64,000 nt of DNA from Hyphomicrobiales bacterium (GTDB taxonomy: Bacteria > Pseudomonadota > Alphaproteobacteria > Rhizobiales > JACESI01): assembly GCA_039989895.1 (NCBI GenBank), contig JBDXGY010000005.1, forward strand, positions 1 through 64,000. The letters are read 5' to 3'. The position numbers and the translations under genes were made by a program. Position 1 is the stretch's first letter, and each line of letters begins with the position of its first letter. Positions 1 to 10,401 of the stretch are shown here, in pieces. Below the pieces are notes generated by a model that was not told the DNA's origin, ran no database searches, and was given only the letters and a program-made list of their open reading frames with translations.

Positions 1-1
1 T

Positions 2-3000
2 GGCAATGAGATCCGCGTCGCCGAAGGTGTGACACTCGATCATGAGGCAACACCAAGCTTCGATCTTACAGTGACGGCAACAGATGCCGGTATTGATGGC
101 GATGCTTTATCTACAACAAATGACGTCACCATTACTATTGGTGATATCAATGAAGGCCCATCTGAGATTACCATTGGTGGCGATCAGTCAACAGCAGAGA
201 ACTCTGCACCAGGAACTGTGGTCGCAACCTTGGCAGCCTCCGATGTGGACGGCGATGCCCTCACCTTTACGCTTTCTGGCGAAGGTTCTGAGAACTTCTC
301 CGTTAATGACAACGGTGAAGTTGTGATCGCTGACGGTGTGACAATCGACTTTGAGACAACACCAAGCTTTGATCTTACCGTCACAGCCTCTGATGGCACT
401 GAGACATCAACCGCACCGCTTGAAGTAACAGTCACAAACGTCAATGAAGCACCAACTGATCTTGTCATCGATGGTTCCTCAGTTGATGAGAATGTTCTTC
501 CCGGCACGCCCGTTGCCACTTTATCTGTATCTGACGTTGATGCCGGTGATAGCCATACATTCACGCTATCAGGCGAAGGCGCTGAGAACTTTATCGTTGC
601 AGGCGGACAAATCTTTGTTGCACAAGATGTCACCCTTGATCATGAGGCAACACCAAGCTTCGACCTAACAGTGACGGCAACAGATGCTGGTGGCCTTACA
701 ACGACATCAGATGTCACCATTAATGTCGGTGACATCAATGAAGCGCCGACAGTTAATATCGGAACAGCAAACATTGTTGAAAATGGCGGCTTTGAAACAG
801 GTGACTTAACTGGTTTTACAACATCTGATGGTCGAGTTGTTGTACGCACTGTTCTGTCTGGCGACAGTGACCACACAGCCCAGTTTGGTAACCTCAACCA
901 AGAAGGCGGCGCCATTGAACAAACCATTGAGACAGTCGTTGGCGAAACCTACACACTCACTTTCGATTATGGAGCCATTGGCAATCAAACCAATGCACAG
1001 GAGCTTTCAATCACAGCCGAAGGTGCAACAACACTTTTGGATGAGAATATCAATGCAGGTTTTGATAGTTTAACGGAGTTTAGCTTTACCTTTGTTGCTG
1101 ACTCAACCTCAACAACACTGACTTTTGATGATACGTCTGACAACACATCGCGCAATGACGGTATTTTGGACAATATTTCCGTTGTGCAAGAAGATATTGA
1201 CACTGTCGCCGTCGACGAGGATTCTGCATCAGGCACGGTTGTTGCCAATCTTGCTGCAAACGATCCGGATGACGATGCTACCACCCTTACGCTCTCAGGC
1301 ACTGGCTCTGAGAACTTTGCGATTGTAAACGATCAAATCGTGGTCGCAGACGGCGTCACACTCGATCATGAGACAACACCAAGCTTTGACCTTACCGTTA
1401 CAGTAACCGATGAACATGGCCTGAGCACAACCAATGATGTCACCATTAATGTTGGTGATATCAATGAAGGGCCCGTCGCTATTGGTGAAAGTGTGAGTGT
1501 CGCTCTACCAGAGGACACATTCTATTTCACCAACTTAAACGAATTTGGTACAATTGACGTGGAGAACGGTGACATTACGGTTCTTGGCGACACCAATGGT
1601 GCAACCTATGCTGATATTGCGGTCACCGCTGATGGTGACCTGTTCGCCATCACCTTCCCGAACCCTTCTTTGGTGCAGCTTGATCCTGAAACAGGTAATG
1701 TGCTTGAAACCATTGCAACACCTGACTTGCCACGTTTCTCTAATGCGCTGGTTGCTGGTTCAGATGGCAGTATATTTGTGGCAGTCGCTAATAGTGACGC
1801 GCTATTCACTGTTGATCCTGAGAACGGCACCTCAACACTCATCGGGAACACCGGCGTCAACTCAGGTGGCGATTTTGCCGAAGTTAATGGTGAGCTGTTT
1901 CTTGCCACTACAGATCAAACCCTTGTTCGTATTGAATTTGATCAGATTGATGATGATGGCAATATTCCTACAACGCAAATTGCTGAAGATTTTGAATTCA
2001 CAGATGATCTTTTCGCTATAGCGTCTAATGGTGACGGCAACCTTTATCTCGTCGATACAGGTAATAATCTATACGAAATAGACCCGCAAACTGATGATGT
2101 TAATTTTATCGATGTTATCGATAGCTCATCTATTACAATCGGCCTTGCGGCTGCTTCAGAAAGTGCGGGCTTTGCCAGTGGCAATGTACTGGACAATGAC
2201 AGCGATGTTGACGGCGATACCTTGTCCATTGTCGGGGTTGATTTTGAAGGCTCAGCACAAAGTGTCGGCACAGAAATCACTGGTGATCTTGGAACACTAA
2301 CGCTTCAGGCTGATGGTTCTTATACTTTTGCAGTCGACCCAAGCGCTCCTAGCGTTCTGGCTTTGGCCGAAGGTGAAGTTAGCACCGATACCCTCACCTA
2401 TACCGTATCTGATGGTAATGGTGAAACAGCGACAGCCTCTTTGACTGTTTCTGTCACGGGCAGAAACGATGGCCCAACGGCTGTTCTGACCTCTTCCAAC
2501 AGTGTTGTTGATAATGCTGCTTCTGGAACAGTTGTCGCCAATCTATCTGCCAGCGATCTCGATGCAGGCGATACGCATTCTTTTGCAATAGTTGATGCTG
2601 ACGGCAATGTTGTTAGTGATGCGAATTTCGAGATTGTGGATAATCAGATTGTGGTCAGAGATGGCGCTGATATCGACTTTGAAAGCGATGCCTTGCACAC
2701 ACTTTCTATTCGCACAACGGATAGTGAAGGCGCAAGCCTCATCGAAGATATTACTATTAATGTTGGCACTGTAATCAACGGTACTAACGCCGGTGAAATC
2801 TTGGTGGGTACTGATGGGGATGACTTCATCTCCAGTGGCACCGGTGTTGACACTCTTGATGGCGGAGAAGGGTCCGATACTTATTCGTTGAATGCCCTTG
2901 TTGGAAGCTCAACCGAAAATAACACCCTGAATGATACAGGAACCAGCGGTACAGATACTGTTGTCTTAGAAGGCGGTGGTGGTAATACGTTTGAAATTCA

Positions 3001-3520
3001 GGCCGACTTCTCAAACGAAACCTCAGGTATTGAAGTTATCGATGGTTCAGAACTTGGCGGTGAGACCCTTCGCTCAAATGGTTCTGCAGTCAATTATGAC
3101 TTTACAGATGTCACACTTAATGATGTCGATGGAATCCGAGGTGATGGATTTAACGATACTATTATTGGCTCAGCAGGAGACGATAATATTATTGGTAATG
3201 GTGGTGACGATACGCTTTCCGGTGGCTTGGGCAATGATACGCTCAACGGCGGCAGCGGCGATGACCTCTTCACCTTTAATGCGGGCGACGGCAATGATAC
3301 GATCTCGGGTGGCGCTGGTGGCGGCTGGGTTGATACAATCGAGCTTGGCAGCGCGCCAAACTCAACAGCTGGAGATTCCTGGACATTAGCACTTACTGAG
3401 GGAAGCATTGAATCACAGACCGATAATTCCTTCACATTATCTGATGATTCAGCAGGGACAATTACTTTTGATGATGGTTCATCGATCGACTTCTTAGAAA
3501 TCGAACAAATACAGTTCTAA
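2..3520 (+). CDS. Large cadherin-like/RTX secreted protein, 3' part (5' end outside window)
   Basis: The frame is open to the left edge (first full codon at 2), so only the C-terminal part is present; a GTG at 29 lies inside a repeat and is not a credible start. Cadherin-like repeats of about 95-100 residues recur around 2-760, 1200-1470 and 2470-2765, each with the pattern DGVT-x-D-x-E-x-TPSFDLTVT. A DUF642/CBM-like beta-sandwich lies around 775-1190 (NGGFETGDLTGF), a beta-propeller-like stretch around 1515-2150 and a VCBS/Ig-like domain around 2160-2455. Glycine-aspartate calcium-binding nonapeptides (GGxGxDxL type) follow at about 2776-2875 and 3150-3320, with a typical hydrophobic type I secretion C-terminus. 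Family knowledge suggests a calcium-stabilised cell-surface or extracellular adhesin exported by an ABC/MFP/TolC system. No secretion genes are in the window. Binding target unknown. Confidence 0.85.
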   Translation, partial: GNEIRVAEGVTLDHEATPSFDLTVTATDAGIDGDALSTTNDVTITIGDINEGPSEITIGGDQSTAENSAPGTVVATLAASDVDGDALTFTLSGEGSENFSVNDNGEVVIADGVTIDFETTPSFDLTVTASDGTETSTAPLEVTVTNVNEAPTDLVIDGSSVDENVLPGTPVATLSVSDVDAGDSHTFTLSGEGAENFIVAGGQIFVAQDVTLDHEATPSFDLTVTATDAGGLTTTSDVTINVGDINEAPTVNIGTANIVENGGFETGDLTGFTTSDGRVVVRTVLSGDSDHTAQFGNLNQEGGAIEQTIETVVGETYTLTFDYGAIGNQTNAQELSITAEGATTLLDENINAGFDSLTEFSFTFVADSTSTTLTFDDTSDNTSRNDGILDNISVVQEDIDTVAVDEDSASGTVVANLAANDPDDDATTLTLSGTGSENFAIVNDQIVVADGVTLDHETTPSFDLTVTVTDEHGLSTTNDVTINVGDINEGPVAIGESVSVALPEDTFYFTNLNEFGTIDVENGDITVLGDTNGATYADIAVTADGDLFAITFPNPSLVQLDPETGNVLETIATPDLPRFSNALVAGSDGSIFVAVANSDALFTVDPENGTSTLIGNTGVNSGGDFAEVNGELFLATTDQTLVRIEFDQIDDDGNIPTTQIAEDFEFTDDLFAIASNGDGNLYLVDTGNNLYEIDPQTDDVNFIDVIDSSSITIGLAAASESAGFASGNVLDNDSDVDGDTLSIVGVDFEGSAQSVGTEITGDLGTLTLQADGSYTFAVDPSAPSVLALAEGEVSTDTLTYTVSDGNGETATASLTVSVTGRNDGPTAVLTSSNSVVDNAASGTVVANLSASDLDAGDTHSFAIVDADGNVVSDANFEIVDNQIVVRDGADIDFESDALHTLSIRTTDSEGASLIEDITINVGTVINGTNAGEILVGTDGDDFISSGTGVDTLDGGEGSDTYSLNALVGSSTENNTLNDTGTSGTDTVVLEGGGGNTFEIQADFSNETSGIEVIDGSELGGETLRSNGSAVNYDFTDVTLNDVDGIRGDGFNDTIIGSAGDDNIIGNGGDDTLSGGLGNDTLNGGSGDDLFTFNAGDGNDTISGGAGGGWVDTIELGSAPNSTAGDSWTLALTEGSIESQTDNSFTLSDDSAGTITFDDGSSIDFLEIEQIQF
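38..87 (+). repeat. Coding DNA repeat, copy A (pair with 638-687)
   Basis: This 50-base segment matches 638-687 at 48 of 50 positions, exactly 600 bases away. It encodes the conserved end of a cadherin-like unit (DHEATPSFDLTVTATDA). Related, more diverged copies are near 346 and 1364. The near identity at DNA level points to recent duplication or gene conversion between repeat units. Confidence 0.85.
638..687 (+). repeat. Coding DNA repeat, copy B (pair with 38-87)
   Basis: Second copy of the 50-base repeat inside the cadherin-like gene, with two substitutions relative to 38-87. Confidence 0.85.
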
Positions 3521-3546
3521 GCCCTTAATAAATTGAATATCCAAAC

Positions 3547-3574
3547 AAAAACGGCGCCTTCTGGCGCCGTTTTT
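3547..3574. terminator. Bidirectional rho-independent terminator
   Basis: A perfect 12-bp stem (AAAAACGGCGCC with its complement, loop TTCT) has an A-run on one side and a T-run on the other, so it can terminate both the RTX gene on plus and the GST gene on minus. It touches the GST stop codon at 3573-3575. Confidence 0.92.
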
Positions 3575-4271
3575 ATGTTACGTTCTCTATGAATGGAAAT
3601 AGAGTGAGCGCATGATTTGGCGCCCATGGTTTTCGTTTTGGCATGATCGCAGCGAACATATCAGAAGTCAGATGATAGGCCAGCCAGCGCTGCACATTGG
3701 GGATGGGGGCCGCATCAAACCACTCGCGATCGACATTGGCGTATTGGCGCACAAAAGGGAAAAGCGCAACATCTGCAAGCCGCACTTGATCCGCAAAAAG
3801 ATGAGCCTGTTTTGATAAGCGCTGATCCCAAACTTTGAGACAGGCAAGCCCCGCTTCGCGATTTTCTATGGCATCTTGATCTGGGTATTTATTTGGATAT
3901 TTATAATGATCGAGATGACGCTTAAAAGTACTATCAGCTTCCTCAATCTCAGCTTTCATGACAGCTAAAAGGTCATCGTTTAACAACCAATCATCGGGAT
4001 CATTTTTGTCCAATGCCCACAACATGATATCGAGACTCTCATCAATCACACGGCCATCAGGCAGTTGTAAAACAGGCACCGTCGCTTTTGGTGAGATCGC
4101 AACCATATGGTCCGGTTTATCGCGCAGGATAATCTCGCGATATTCGACCTTAATGCCCGATGCAAAAACGCCCATACGCCCGCGCATGGCATAGGGGCAA
4201 CGGCGGAAGGAGTAAAGCACTGGGTGGTCATGTGCATCAAGGACCGGTTGATCAGACAATAAGCCCTCCAT
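3573..4271 (-). CDS. Glutathione S-transferase family protein
   Basis: About 232 residues with an N-terminal thioredoxin-fold GST domain. YSFRRCPYAMR carries a CPYA motif, as in glutaredoxin-like and omega-class GSTs that use cysteine, followed by the cis-proline region ATVPVLQLPDG and the ES pair of the glutathione gamma-glutamyl site (VIDESLDIM). The C-terminal half is the helical GST domain. The ATG at 4271 overlaps the trhO stop codon by one base; a GTG at 4274 is the alternative. Tight overlap with trhO indicates co-transcription and translational coupling. The substrate cannot be deduced; a thiol transferase or deglutathionylase role is plausible from the cysteine motif. Confidence 0.85.
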   Translation of the reverse strand: MEGLLSDQPVLDAHDHPVLYSFRRCPYAMRGRMGVFASGIKVEYREIILRDKPDHMVAISPKATVPVLQLPDGRVIDESLDIMLWALDKNDPDDWLLNDDLLAVMKAEIEEADSTFKRHLDHYKYPNKYPDQDAIENREAGLACLKVWDQRLSKQAHLFADQVRLADVALFPFVRQYANVDREWFDAAPIPNVQRWLAYHLTSDMFAAIMPKRKPWAPNHALTLFPFIENVT

Positions 4272-5206
4272 CACCCTGCCCTTTTGCCCGTCTTCTTCTG
4301 GCCGAGGTGCTCTTCCCCACGTTTTTTTGCAATTTCAATCTGTTTTTGGCGCTCAGCAAAACGACGCTTTTGGGATTTACTTTGTGCATCGTGACATCTA
4401 GGGCATGAAACGCCGGGAATATAGTGAGGTGAGGCTTTTTCGCTCTCATCAATTGGATGGCGGCAAGCATGGCACATATCATAATCGCCAACCTTTAAGC
4501 CATGACCGACAGAAACGCGCTGGTCGAAAACAAAACACTCGCCATCCCACAAGCTTTCTTCTTCCGGCACATTTTCGAGATATTTCAAAATACCACCCTT
4601 GAGATGATAAACGGTGTCAAAGCCTTCAGTCTTCATGAAAGAGGAGGCTTTTTCGCAGCGAATACCACCCGTGCAAAACATCGCCACCTTCTTGCCCTTG
4701 GCCAGTTCAGGATTATTGCGCACCCAATCGGGAAACTCTCGAAAGGAAGTCGTTTCAGGATCAAGCGCTCCTTTGAACGTGCCGATTGAGACCTCATAAT
4801 CATTGCGTGTATCAATCACGACCACATCAGGATCGCTGATAACATCATTCCAATCATCAGGGTCTACATATTCGCCCACTGTCTCATTAGGATCAACGCC
4901 CTCGACACCCATGGTCACGATTTCACGCTTGAGGCGTACTTTCATGCGATAAAATGGGCGATCAGTGGCAAAAGATTCTTTGTGGTCAAGATCAACACAA
5001 CCTGGAATTTGAGTACGTATGTGATGCAGCACTGCATCTATGCCTGTGCGTGAGCCAGCTATCGTGCCATTCAGGCCTTCTGATGCGAGTAGAACCGTCC
5101 CCATAACGTCATGATCATCGCACACTGATTGCAGCGGTTTTTGATGTACTTCAAAATCCGGCAGGGACGTGAATTTATAAAGAGCGGCGACGACATAGTT
5201 ATCCAT
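4271..5206 (-). CDS. trhO: tRNA uridine(34) hydroxylase TrhO (YceA family, rhodanese domain)
   Basis: 311 residues, usual family length. The N-terminal acylphosphatase-like region ([13 protein letters not shown]) is followed by a rhodanese domain with the family signature [10 protein letters not shown]; the catalytic cysteine is near residue 178. The C-terminal region holds CHACRHP and CPRCHD pairs, consistent with a metal site. TrhO performs oxygen-dependent 5-hydroxylation of wobble uridine 34 in tRNAs in the cytoplasm. It lies 46 bp downstream of the aminotransferase and directly overlaps the GST gene, so the three may be one minus-strand operon. Confidence 0.93.
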   Translation of the reverse strand: MDNYVVAALYKFTSLPDFEVHQKPLQSVCDDHDVMGTVLLASEGLNGTIAGSRTGIDAVLHHIRTQIPGCVDLDHKESFATDRPFYRMKVRLKREIVTMGVEGVDPNETVGEYVDPDDWNDVISDPDVVVIDTRNDYEVSIGTFKGALDPETTSFREFPDWVRNNPELAKGKKVAMFCTGGIRCEKASSFMKTEGFDTVYHLKGGILKYLENVPEEESLWDGECFVFDQRVSVGHGLKVGDYDMCHACRHPIDESEKASPHYIPGVSCPRCHDAQSKSQKRRFAERQKQIEIAKKRGEEHLGQKKTGKRAG

Positions 5207-5252
5207 GTCGTCGGTCTAATCCCATCTGAGCAAAATTTCAAAGGTTTTGTTC

Positions 5253-6380
5253 TTAAAGAACGAAGCCCAGAACATCTTTCAATCGACTTACCGTGCGTTC
5301 AATGTTGCCAAGCTTGTCGAGACCGAAGAGTCCAAGACGGAAGGTTTTATAATCTTCCGGCTCATCGCACATCAAAGGAACGCCTGCCGCGACCTGCATT
5401 CCATTGGTTGCAAATTTTTTACCGTTATGAATATCAGTCTCATCTGTATAGCTGACCACAACACCTGGTGCTTCAAAGCCTTCTGCAGCAACACTTTTAA
5501 AGCCAGCTTCCTTTAAAAGATCGCGAACACGACGCCCAAGCTCCAGCTGATTTTGCTTGATCAGATCAAAACCTTGTTCTCTTGTTTCCAGCATCGCGTC
5601 ACGAAACCCGCGCAAAGCATCAGTTGGCATTGTCGAATGATAGGCATGGCCACCGCTTAGATAGGCCTGCATGATCTGATGCCATTTAGCCAGATCAGCG
5701 GCAAAGCTTGTGCTTTTAGTGGTTGGCAGAACCTCCAAAGCCCGCTTGCTCATCATAACAAGACCGCTTGATGGCGATGCGCTCCAGCCTTTTTGGGGTG
5801 CGCTAATCAAAATATCGACACCAATTTCACGCATATCAACCCAAACAGTGCCGGACGCGATGCAATCAAGTACAAAAAGACCTCCCACGTTGTGCACGGC
5901 TTCAGCCACGGCTTTCATGTAATCATCCGGCAACATCATGCCTGATGACGTCTCTACATGAGGCGCAAAAACCACGGCAGGCTTTTCAGATTTGATGGCC
6001 GCAATCACTTCTTCAATTGGTGCTGGAATGAAAGCAGCTTGATGCTCATCAGCTATCCGGCGCGCCTTTAACACGGTGCTTGAGGTTGGAATATTGCCGG
6101 CTTCAAAAATCTGCGTCCAGCGATAGGAAAACCAGCCATTGCGGATGACCATGCATTTTTTGTCTGTTGCAAACTGGCGAGCAACAGCTTCCATGCCATA
6201 GGTCCCACCACCCGGGACAACAACTGCTGTGTCCGCCTTATAGGCTTCACAAAGTATCTCATGAATATCACGCATAACGCCTTGGAACGCCTGCGACATG
6301 TGATTAAGCGAGCGATCAGTAAAAACGACCGAATATTCCAGCAAACCATCTGGATCAATGAGAGAGATTGGCTTGTTCAT
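5253..6380 (-). CDS. Class V aminotransferase, PLP-dependent (alanine/serine-glyoxylate aminotransferase-like)
   Basis: 375 residues with the fold type I PLP architecture of class V enzymes. PGGGTYGMEAVARQF is the phosphate-binding loop region, FVLDCIASG carries the aspartate that contacts the pyridine nitrogen, and SAPQKGWSASP carries the Schiff-base lysine (about K197). Family members use small amino acids with glyoxylate or related 2-oxo acids; the exact donor cannot be read from the sequence. The ATG at 6380 has AAAGGA eight bases upstream. The 292 bp upstream to the next gene are AT-rich and presumably hold its promoter. Confidence 0.85.
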   Translation of the reverse strand: MNKPISLIDPDGLLEYSVVFTDRSLNHMSQAFQGVMRDIHEILCEAYKADTAVVVPGGGTYGMEAVARQFATDKKCMVIRNGWFSYRWTQIFEAGNIPTSSTVLKARRIADEHQAAFIPAPIEEVIAAIKSEKPAVVFAPHVETSSGMMLPDDYMKAVAEAVHNVGGLFVLDCIASGTVWVDMREIGVDILISAPQKGWSASPSSGLVMMSKRALEVLPTTKSTSFAADLAKWHQIMQAYLSGGHAYHSTMPTDALRGFRDAMLETREQGFDLIKQNQLELGRRVRDLLKEAGFKSVAAEGFEAPGVVVSYTDETDIHNGKKFATNGMQVAAGVPLMCDEPEDYKTFRLGLFGLDKLGNIERTVSRLKDVLGFVL

Positions 6381-6604
6381 TGGTATAATCCTTTGGTCTT
6401 GCGTTATGCACCTTCAAATCGATAGGCTAATAAGACGCAATTACATTTTGACTATTATAAATATGTATATACTGCGCTCATGCCGCAACAACAAACAAGA
6501 CCGGCTCTATTAGCTCATTCGAAGAATGTTAGGGTATCAGAGTAATAGAGCTGTTTGGGATCGCGAGAGACATCACTGCGCGTGTCATATAATGATGAAT
6601 ATAA

Positions 6605-6645
6605 AAAGGGCGACACGGTTTCATTCATAAACCATATCGCCCTTT
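6605..6645 (-). terminator. Rho-independent terminator of the chemoreceptor gene
   Basis: Outer stem AAAGGGCGA at 6605-6613 pairs with 6637-6645, and an inner GGTTT/AAACC pair extends it. Read on minus, the stem ends in CCCTTTTT. It sits 28 bp past the chemoreceptor stop. Confidence 0.85.
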
Positions 6646-6672
6646 AAAGAACTCAATTTTATTTTTGCGGGT

Positions 6673-8148
6673 TTAGCCTATAGCGCGCGACGATTCTGCC
6701 ACTTGTTGTGTTGCATCCGTCGCTGTACGCGCAGAATCAGCAATCTCGCTGATGCTGGTATTGATGTCATCCACCCCTTGAGATGCCTGCATCATATTCG
6801 AAGAAATCTCATTGGTCACTGCCGCCTGCTGCTCGACAGAACTTGCAATGGTTGTTGAAATTTCATTTATCTGCGTAATCGTTGCTGTAATTGATTCAAT
6901 GGCGCCAACAGCTTCTTGTGTTGTTGTTTGAACAGAAGCAATCTGTGTTCTTATTTCATCCGTTGCATTCGACGTCTGCGTGGCAAGCGTCTTCACCTCA
7001 GAAGCAACAACGGCAAATCCGCGACCGGCTTCACCAGCACGGGCCGCTTCGATCGTCGCATTCAATGCTAAGAGATTTGTTTTCTCGGCGATTGAGTTAA
7101 TAAGCTCAACAACTTCACCAATTTTATCGCCAGCATCCGCAAGGCCTGACACAATATTATTTGTGTGATTGGCTTGATTAACAGCTTCAACAGAAATTTC
7201 CAAAGCCATAGAAACTTGACCAGAAATCTCGCCAACAGAGGCAGACAATTGTTCTGTACCTGAGGCAACAGATTGTACATTGTGTGATGCATTTTCAGAG
7301 GCGACTGTTACAGCGGACGCCTGCTCACTGGTCTTGGATATAGAATCCATGAGACCCGCAACGCCAGCAGTGATCACTTCTTGTGATTTTTTACGTTTTT
7401 CACGGTCAATAACCGCATCAGTGATATCTGTTGCAAATTTCACAACCTTGAATGGCTTACCATTCATATCATAAATTGGGTTATATGATGCTTGAATCCA
7501 TATTTCTTTTCCACCTTTGCCATAGCGTTTATACTCAGCAGACTTATATTCCCCGCGCTTCAGCGATGCCCAAAATTCGGCATATTCAGGCGATGCAGCT
7601 TCACTGGGGTCAACAAACATACGGTGATGCTGGCCCTCAATTTCCTCGCGCTCATAACCGACCGCACCGAGAAAGTTGTTATTTGCACCTTGAATGTTGC
7701 CATCAAGATCAAAACTAATAACAGCCTGTGATTTTGAAATAGCTGCTATCTGCCCGTCGTTATAGGCCGCTTTTAATTTAGCTTCCGTAATATCAGTTGC
7801 AAATTTTATGACGCCGTATGGCTTGCCCTTAGCATTGAGTAGAGGGTTATAAGTTGCCTGAATCCATATTTCTGTACCGTCTTTCGTGAAACGGCGAAAT
7901 TCGGCGGATTTAAACTCGCCAGAGTTCAAGTCACCCCAAAAGTTCTTATAGTCTGGATGATTAGCTTCCTCTGGGTCTACAAAGATGCGGTGATGTTTGC
8001 CAACAACTTCCTCTTTGCTATACCCAAGCGCTGAGAGAAAATTCTCATTTGCATCGACAATTGTCCCATCAAGCTTAAACTCAATGATCGCTTGCGATCT
8101 ATCTAATGATGCTAATTTTGCGTCGCTATTGCTATTTTTGACAAACAT
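6673..8148 (-). CDS. Soluble methyl-accepting chemotaxis protein with two PAS domains (BdlA-like layout)
   Basis: 491 residues with no membrane segment. Two closely similar PAS-PAC units (about 10-121 and 132-243) each contain KHHRIFVDP or QHHRMFVDP and end in FATDIT. They are followed by a helical signalling domain (about 255-491) with the conserved hairpin tip [19 protein letters not shown], which contacts CheA/CheW. PAS-PAS-MCP without transmembrane segments is the layout of cytoplasmic energy or redox sensors such as BdlA. Several Q/E-rich methylation-type sites are visible. The two PAS units look like an internal duplication. No che genes are nearby, so this is an orphan receptor. The ligand or cofactor (flavin or haem) is not determinable here. 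Confidence 0.9.
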   Translation of the reverse strand: MFVKNSNSDAKLASLDRSQAIIEFKLDGTIVDANENFLSALGYSKEEVVGKHHRIFVDPEEANHPDYKNFWGDLNSGEFKSAEFRRFTKDGTEIWIQATYNPLLNAKGKPYGVIKFATDITEAKLKAAYNDGQIAAISKSQAVISFDLDGNIQGANNNFLGAVGYEREEIEGQHHRMFVDPSEAASPEYAEFWASLKRGEYKSAEYKRYGKGGKEIWIQASYNPIYDMNGKPFKVVKFATDITDAVIDREKRKKSQEVITAGVAGLMDSISKTSEQASAVTVASENASHNVQSVASGTEQLSASVGEISGQVSMALEISVEAVNQANHTNNIVSGLADAGDKIGEVVELINSIAEKTNLLALNATIEAARAGEAGRGFAVVASEVKTLATQTSNATDEIRTQIASVQTTTQEAVGAIESITATITQINEISTTIASSVEQQAAVTNEISSNMMQASQGVDDINTSISEIADSARTATDATQQVAESSRAIG

Positions 8149-8329
8149 TCCCGCTCATTCCCTCTAACGAAGTAAACCAAGTCTTACAATGCCGTGAAAA
8201 TCCTTAGCAATTCGTTATCATCGCTCAAATAGCATTAATATTTGAAGAAAAATAAGACACAAGGGTGCAATAGCGTGTCAAAAGACAGCCATGCGAAGCG
8301 GAAAGCTCTTTGAATAACAGAGATAAGGC

Positions 8330-9127
8330 TCAATCGGCCTTCAAAACGCTGAGTTTTGGCATCGAAACTATATTATACCCCGAATCAACGAAATGGATTT
8401 CGCCTGTGACGCCGGATGATAGATCAGACAATAGGTACAAACCAGTACCGCCCACCTCAGAAATATCGACGGTTCTGCCAAGGGGTGAATTTTCTTTTTG
8501 GTAATTATACATAAGCCGTGCATCCGCAACACCCGCACCAGCCAGCGTACGCACGGGACCCGCTGAAATCGCGTTAACGCGGATATTATCATGACCATAG
8601 TCCATGGCCAGATAGCGTACAGATGATTCTAACGCCGCCTTCGCCACACCCATAACATTATAATTCGGCATCACGCGAGTGGAGCCACCATAGGTTAGCG
8701 TGACCATAGACCCGCCATCTGGCATCATTTCAGCGGCGCGTTTTGCAATTTCAGTAAACGAGAAACAAGAAATCACCATGGTGCGGCTGAAATTCTCACG
8801 CGACGTTTCCGCGTATTTACCCTTCAGCTCATCCTTGTCGGAAAAAGCAATGGCATGGACCAGAAAATCAATTGAACCCCATTCATCCTTCAAACGATCA
8901 AAAACAGCATCAACCGTTTCAATGTCTTCAACATCACAAGGAATAAGCAGATTAGAGCCAACACTTTCCGCAAGTGGCTGAACACGTTTGCCGAAAGCTT
9001 CGCCTTGATACGTGAAGGCAAGTTCTGCGCCTTGGTCAGCGAGCGCTTTTGCAATACCCCAAGCGATTGAGTGATTGTTTGCGACGCCCATAATAAGGCC
9101 GCGTTTTCCTGTCATAAGGCCGGACAT
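8330..9127 (-). CDS. fabI: Enoyl-[acyl-carrier-protein] reductase FabI (NADH)
   Basis: 265 residues, usual length, from the ATG at 9127. This start has AAGGAT upstream and lies 14 bp after the fabB stop; a longer frame from 9214 would overlap fabB and is not preferred. The SDR Rossmann start reads MGVANNHSIAWGIA, and the FabI catalytic pair is visible as Y156-x6-K163 (NYNVMGVAK). It reduces trans-2-enoyl-ACP in the last step of each fatty acid elongation cycle. It is the final gene of fabA-fabB-fabI, the order seen in rhizobia, where this second FabI accompanies the unsaturated fatty acid pathway. Confidence 0.95.
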   Translation of the reverse strand: MSGLMTGKRGLIMGVANNHSIAWGIAKALADQGAELAFTYQGEAFGKRVQPLAESVGSNLLIPCDVEDIETVDAVFDRLKDEWGSIDFLVHAIAFSDKDELKGKYAETSRENFSRTMVISCFSFTEIAKRAAEMMPDGGSMVTLTYGGSTRVMPNYNVMGVAKAALESSVRYLAMDYGHDNIRVNAISAGPVRTLAGAGVADARLMYNYQKENSPLGRTVDISEVGGTGLYLLSDLSSGVTGEIHFVDSGYNIVSMPKLSVLKAD

Positions 9128-9140
9128 GGCTTTATCCTTG

Positions 9141-10364
9141 TTATGAAATATGTTTCTGGAAGACGAGAGTTGCGTTGGTACCGCCAAAGCCGAATGAATT
9201 GGATAGGGCCACATTAATGTCGATGTCGTCTATACGGCTTCGGGCAATTGGAACGCCTTCAAACTCTGGGTCAAGTTCTGTGATATGCGCGCTTTCGCAC
9301 ACAAAAGAATTTTTCATCATAAGCAGCGAATAAATGGCTTCTTGCACACCGGTTGCGCCAAGCGAATGGCCGGTGAGAGATTTGGTTGCGGATATATGCG
9401 GAATGTTGTCACCAAACACTTGTTTGATCGCCGCTATCTCCTGCTTGTCACCAACAGGGGTCGATGTGCCGTGTGTGTTGATATAGTCCACGCTTTCATT
9501 GACGGTTGATAAAGCCATATTCATACAACGAATAGCGCCCTCACCTGATGGTGCCACCATATCGTGGCCATCAGATGTTGCGCCATAGCCAACAACCTCG
9601 GCATAGATTTTTGCACCGCGTGCTTTGGCATGTTCGAGTTCTTCAAGAACCAGCACACCAGCACCACCAGCAATTACAAAACCATCGCGCGTTGCATCAT
9701 AGGCACGCGAGGCCGTTTCAGGTGTATCGTTATGCTTCGATGTCATTGCGCCCATGGCGTCAAAAAGATTAGACATTGTCCAGTCAAGATCTTCGCTGCC
9801 ACCAGCAAAAACAATATCCTGTTTGCCCATCTGGATGACCTCATAAGCATTACCGATACAGTGGTTTGATGTCGCGCAGGCCGATGAGATTGTGTAATTT
9901 AAACCATGAATTTTAAACGGTGTTGCAAGGGTAGCAGATGCAGTCGAGGACATTGCCTTTGGCACAGCAAAAGGGCCGATGCGTTTTGGTGAACCGTTTT
10001 TCTCGGTGAGTAGGGCTGATTCATAAACGATCCGCGTCGATGGCCCGCCAGACCCCATGATGATACCCGTGCGAGGGTTTTCGCTCACATCGCTCGTCTC
10101 AAGACCAGAATCTTGAACTGCCTGTTCCATCGCAACATAGTTCCATGCAGATCCTTTACCCATAAAACGGGTTACACGACGGTCCAAAACTTCAAACGGG
10201 TCAAGTGTCGGTGCGCCTTGTACATGACACCGAAAACCATGCTCAGAAAAATCTTCCGCAAATGAAAGTCCCGATTTTGCTTCACGCAAACTAGACAAAA
10301 CTTCTTGAGTGTTATTTCCAATCGAGGAAACAATCCCCATTCCTGTGACCACAACGCGCTTCAT
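9141..10364 (-). CDS. fabB: 3-oxoacyl-ACP synthase I FabB
   Basis: 407 residues. The KAS I catalytic triad is at canonical positions: Cys163 (SSACATS), His298 ([11 protein letters not shown]) and His333 ([10 protein letters not shown]), matching E. coli FabB numbering. It elongates cis-3-decenoyl-ACP made by FabA and so is needed for unsaturated fatty acids. It lies 37 bp downstream of fabA and 14 bp upstream of fabI, which indicates one operon. Confidence 0.97.
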   Translation of the reverse strand: MKRVVVTGMGIVSSIGNNTQEVLSSLREAKSGLSFAEDFSEHGFRCHVQGAPTLDPFEVLDRRVTRFMGKGSAWNYVAMEQAVQDSGLETSDVSENPRTGIIMGSGGPSTRIVYESALLTEKNGSPKRIGPFAVPKAMSSTASATLATPFKIHGLNYTISSACATSNHCIGNAYEVIQMGKQDIVFAGGSEDLDWTMSNLFDAMGAMTSKHNDTPETASRAYDATRDGFVIAGGAGVLVLEELEHAKARGAKIYAEVVGYGATSDGHDMVAPSGEGAIRCMNMALSTVNESVDYINTHGTSTPVGDKQEIAAIKQVFGDNIPHISATKSLTGHSLGATGVQEAIYSLLMMKNSFVCESAHITELDPEFEGVPIARSRIDDIDINVALSNSFGFGGTNATLVFQKHIS

Positions 10365-10401
10365 TGAGCGATCCTTCCAAATTGAGTGCTACGTTAAAAT
10401 T

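Noticed and set aside
2-1470. Regular repeats that could be taken for a CRISPR array
   Set aside because: They are in-frame protein-coding cadherin-like units of about 300 bp with no spacer structure.
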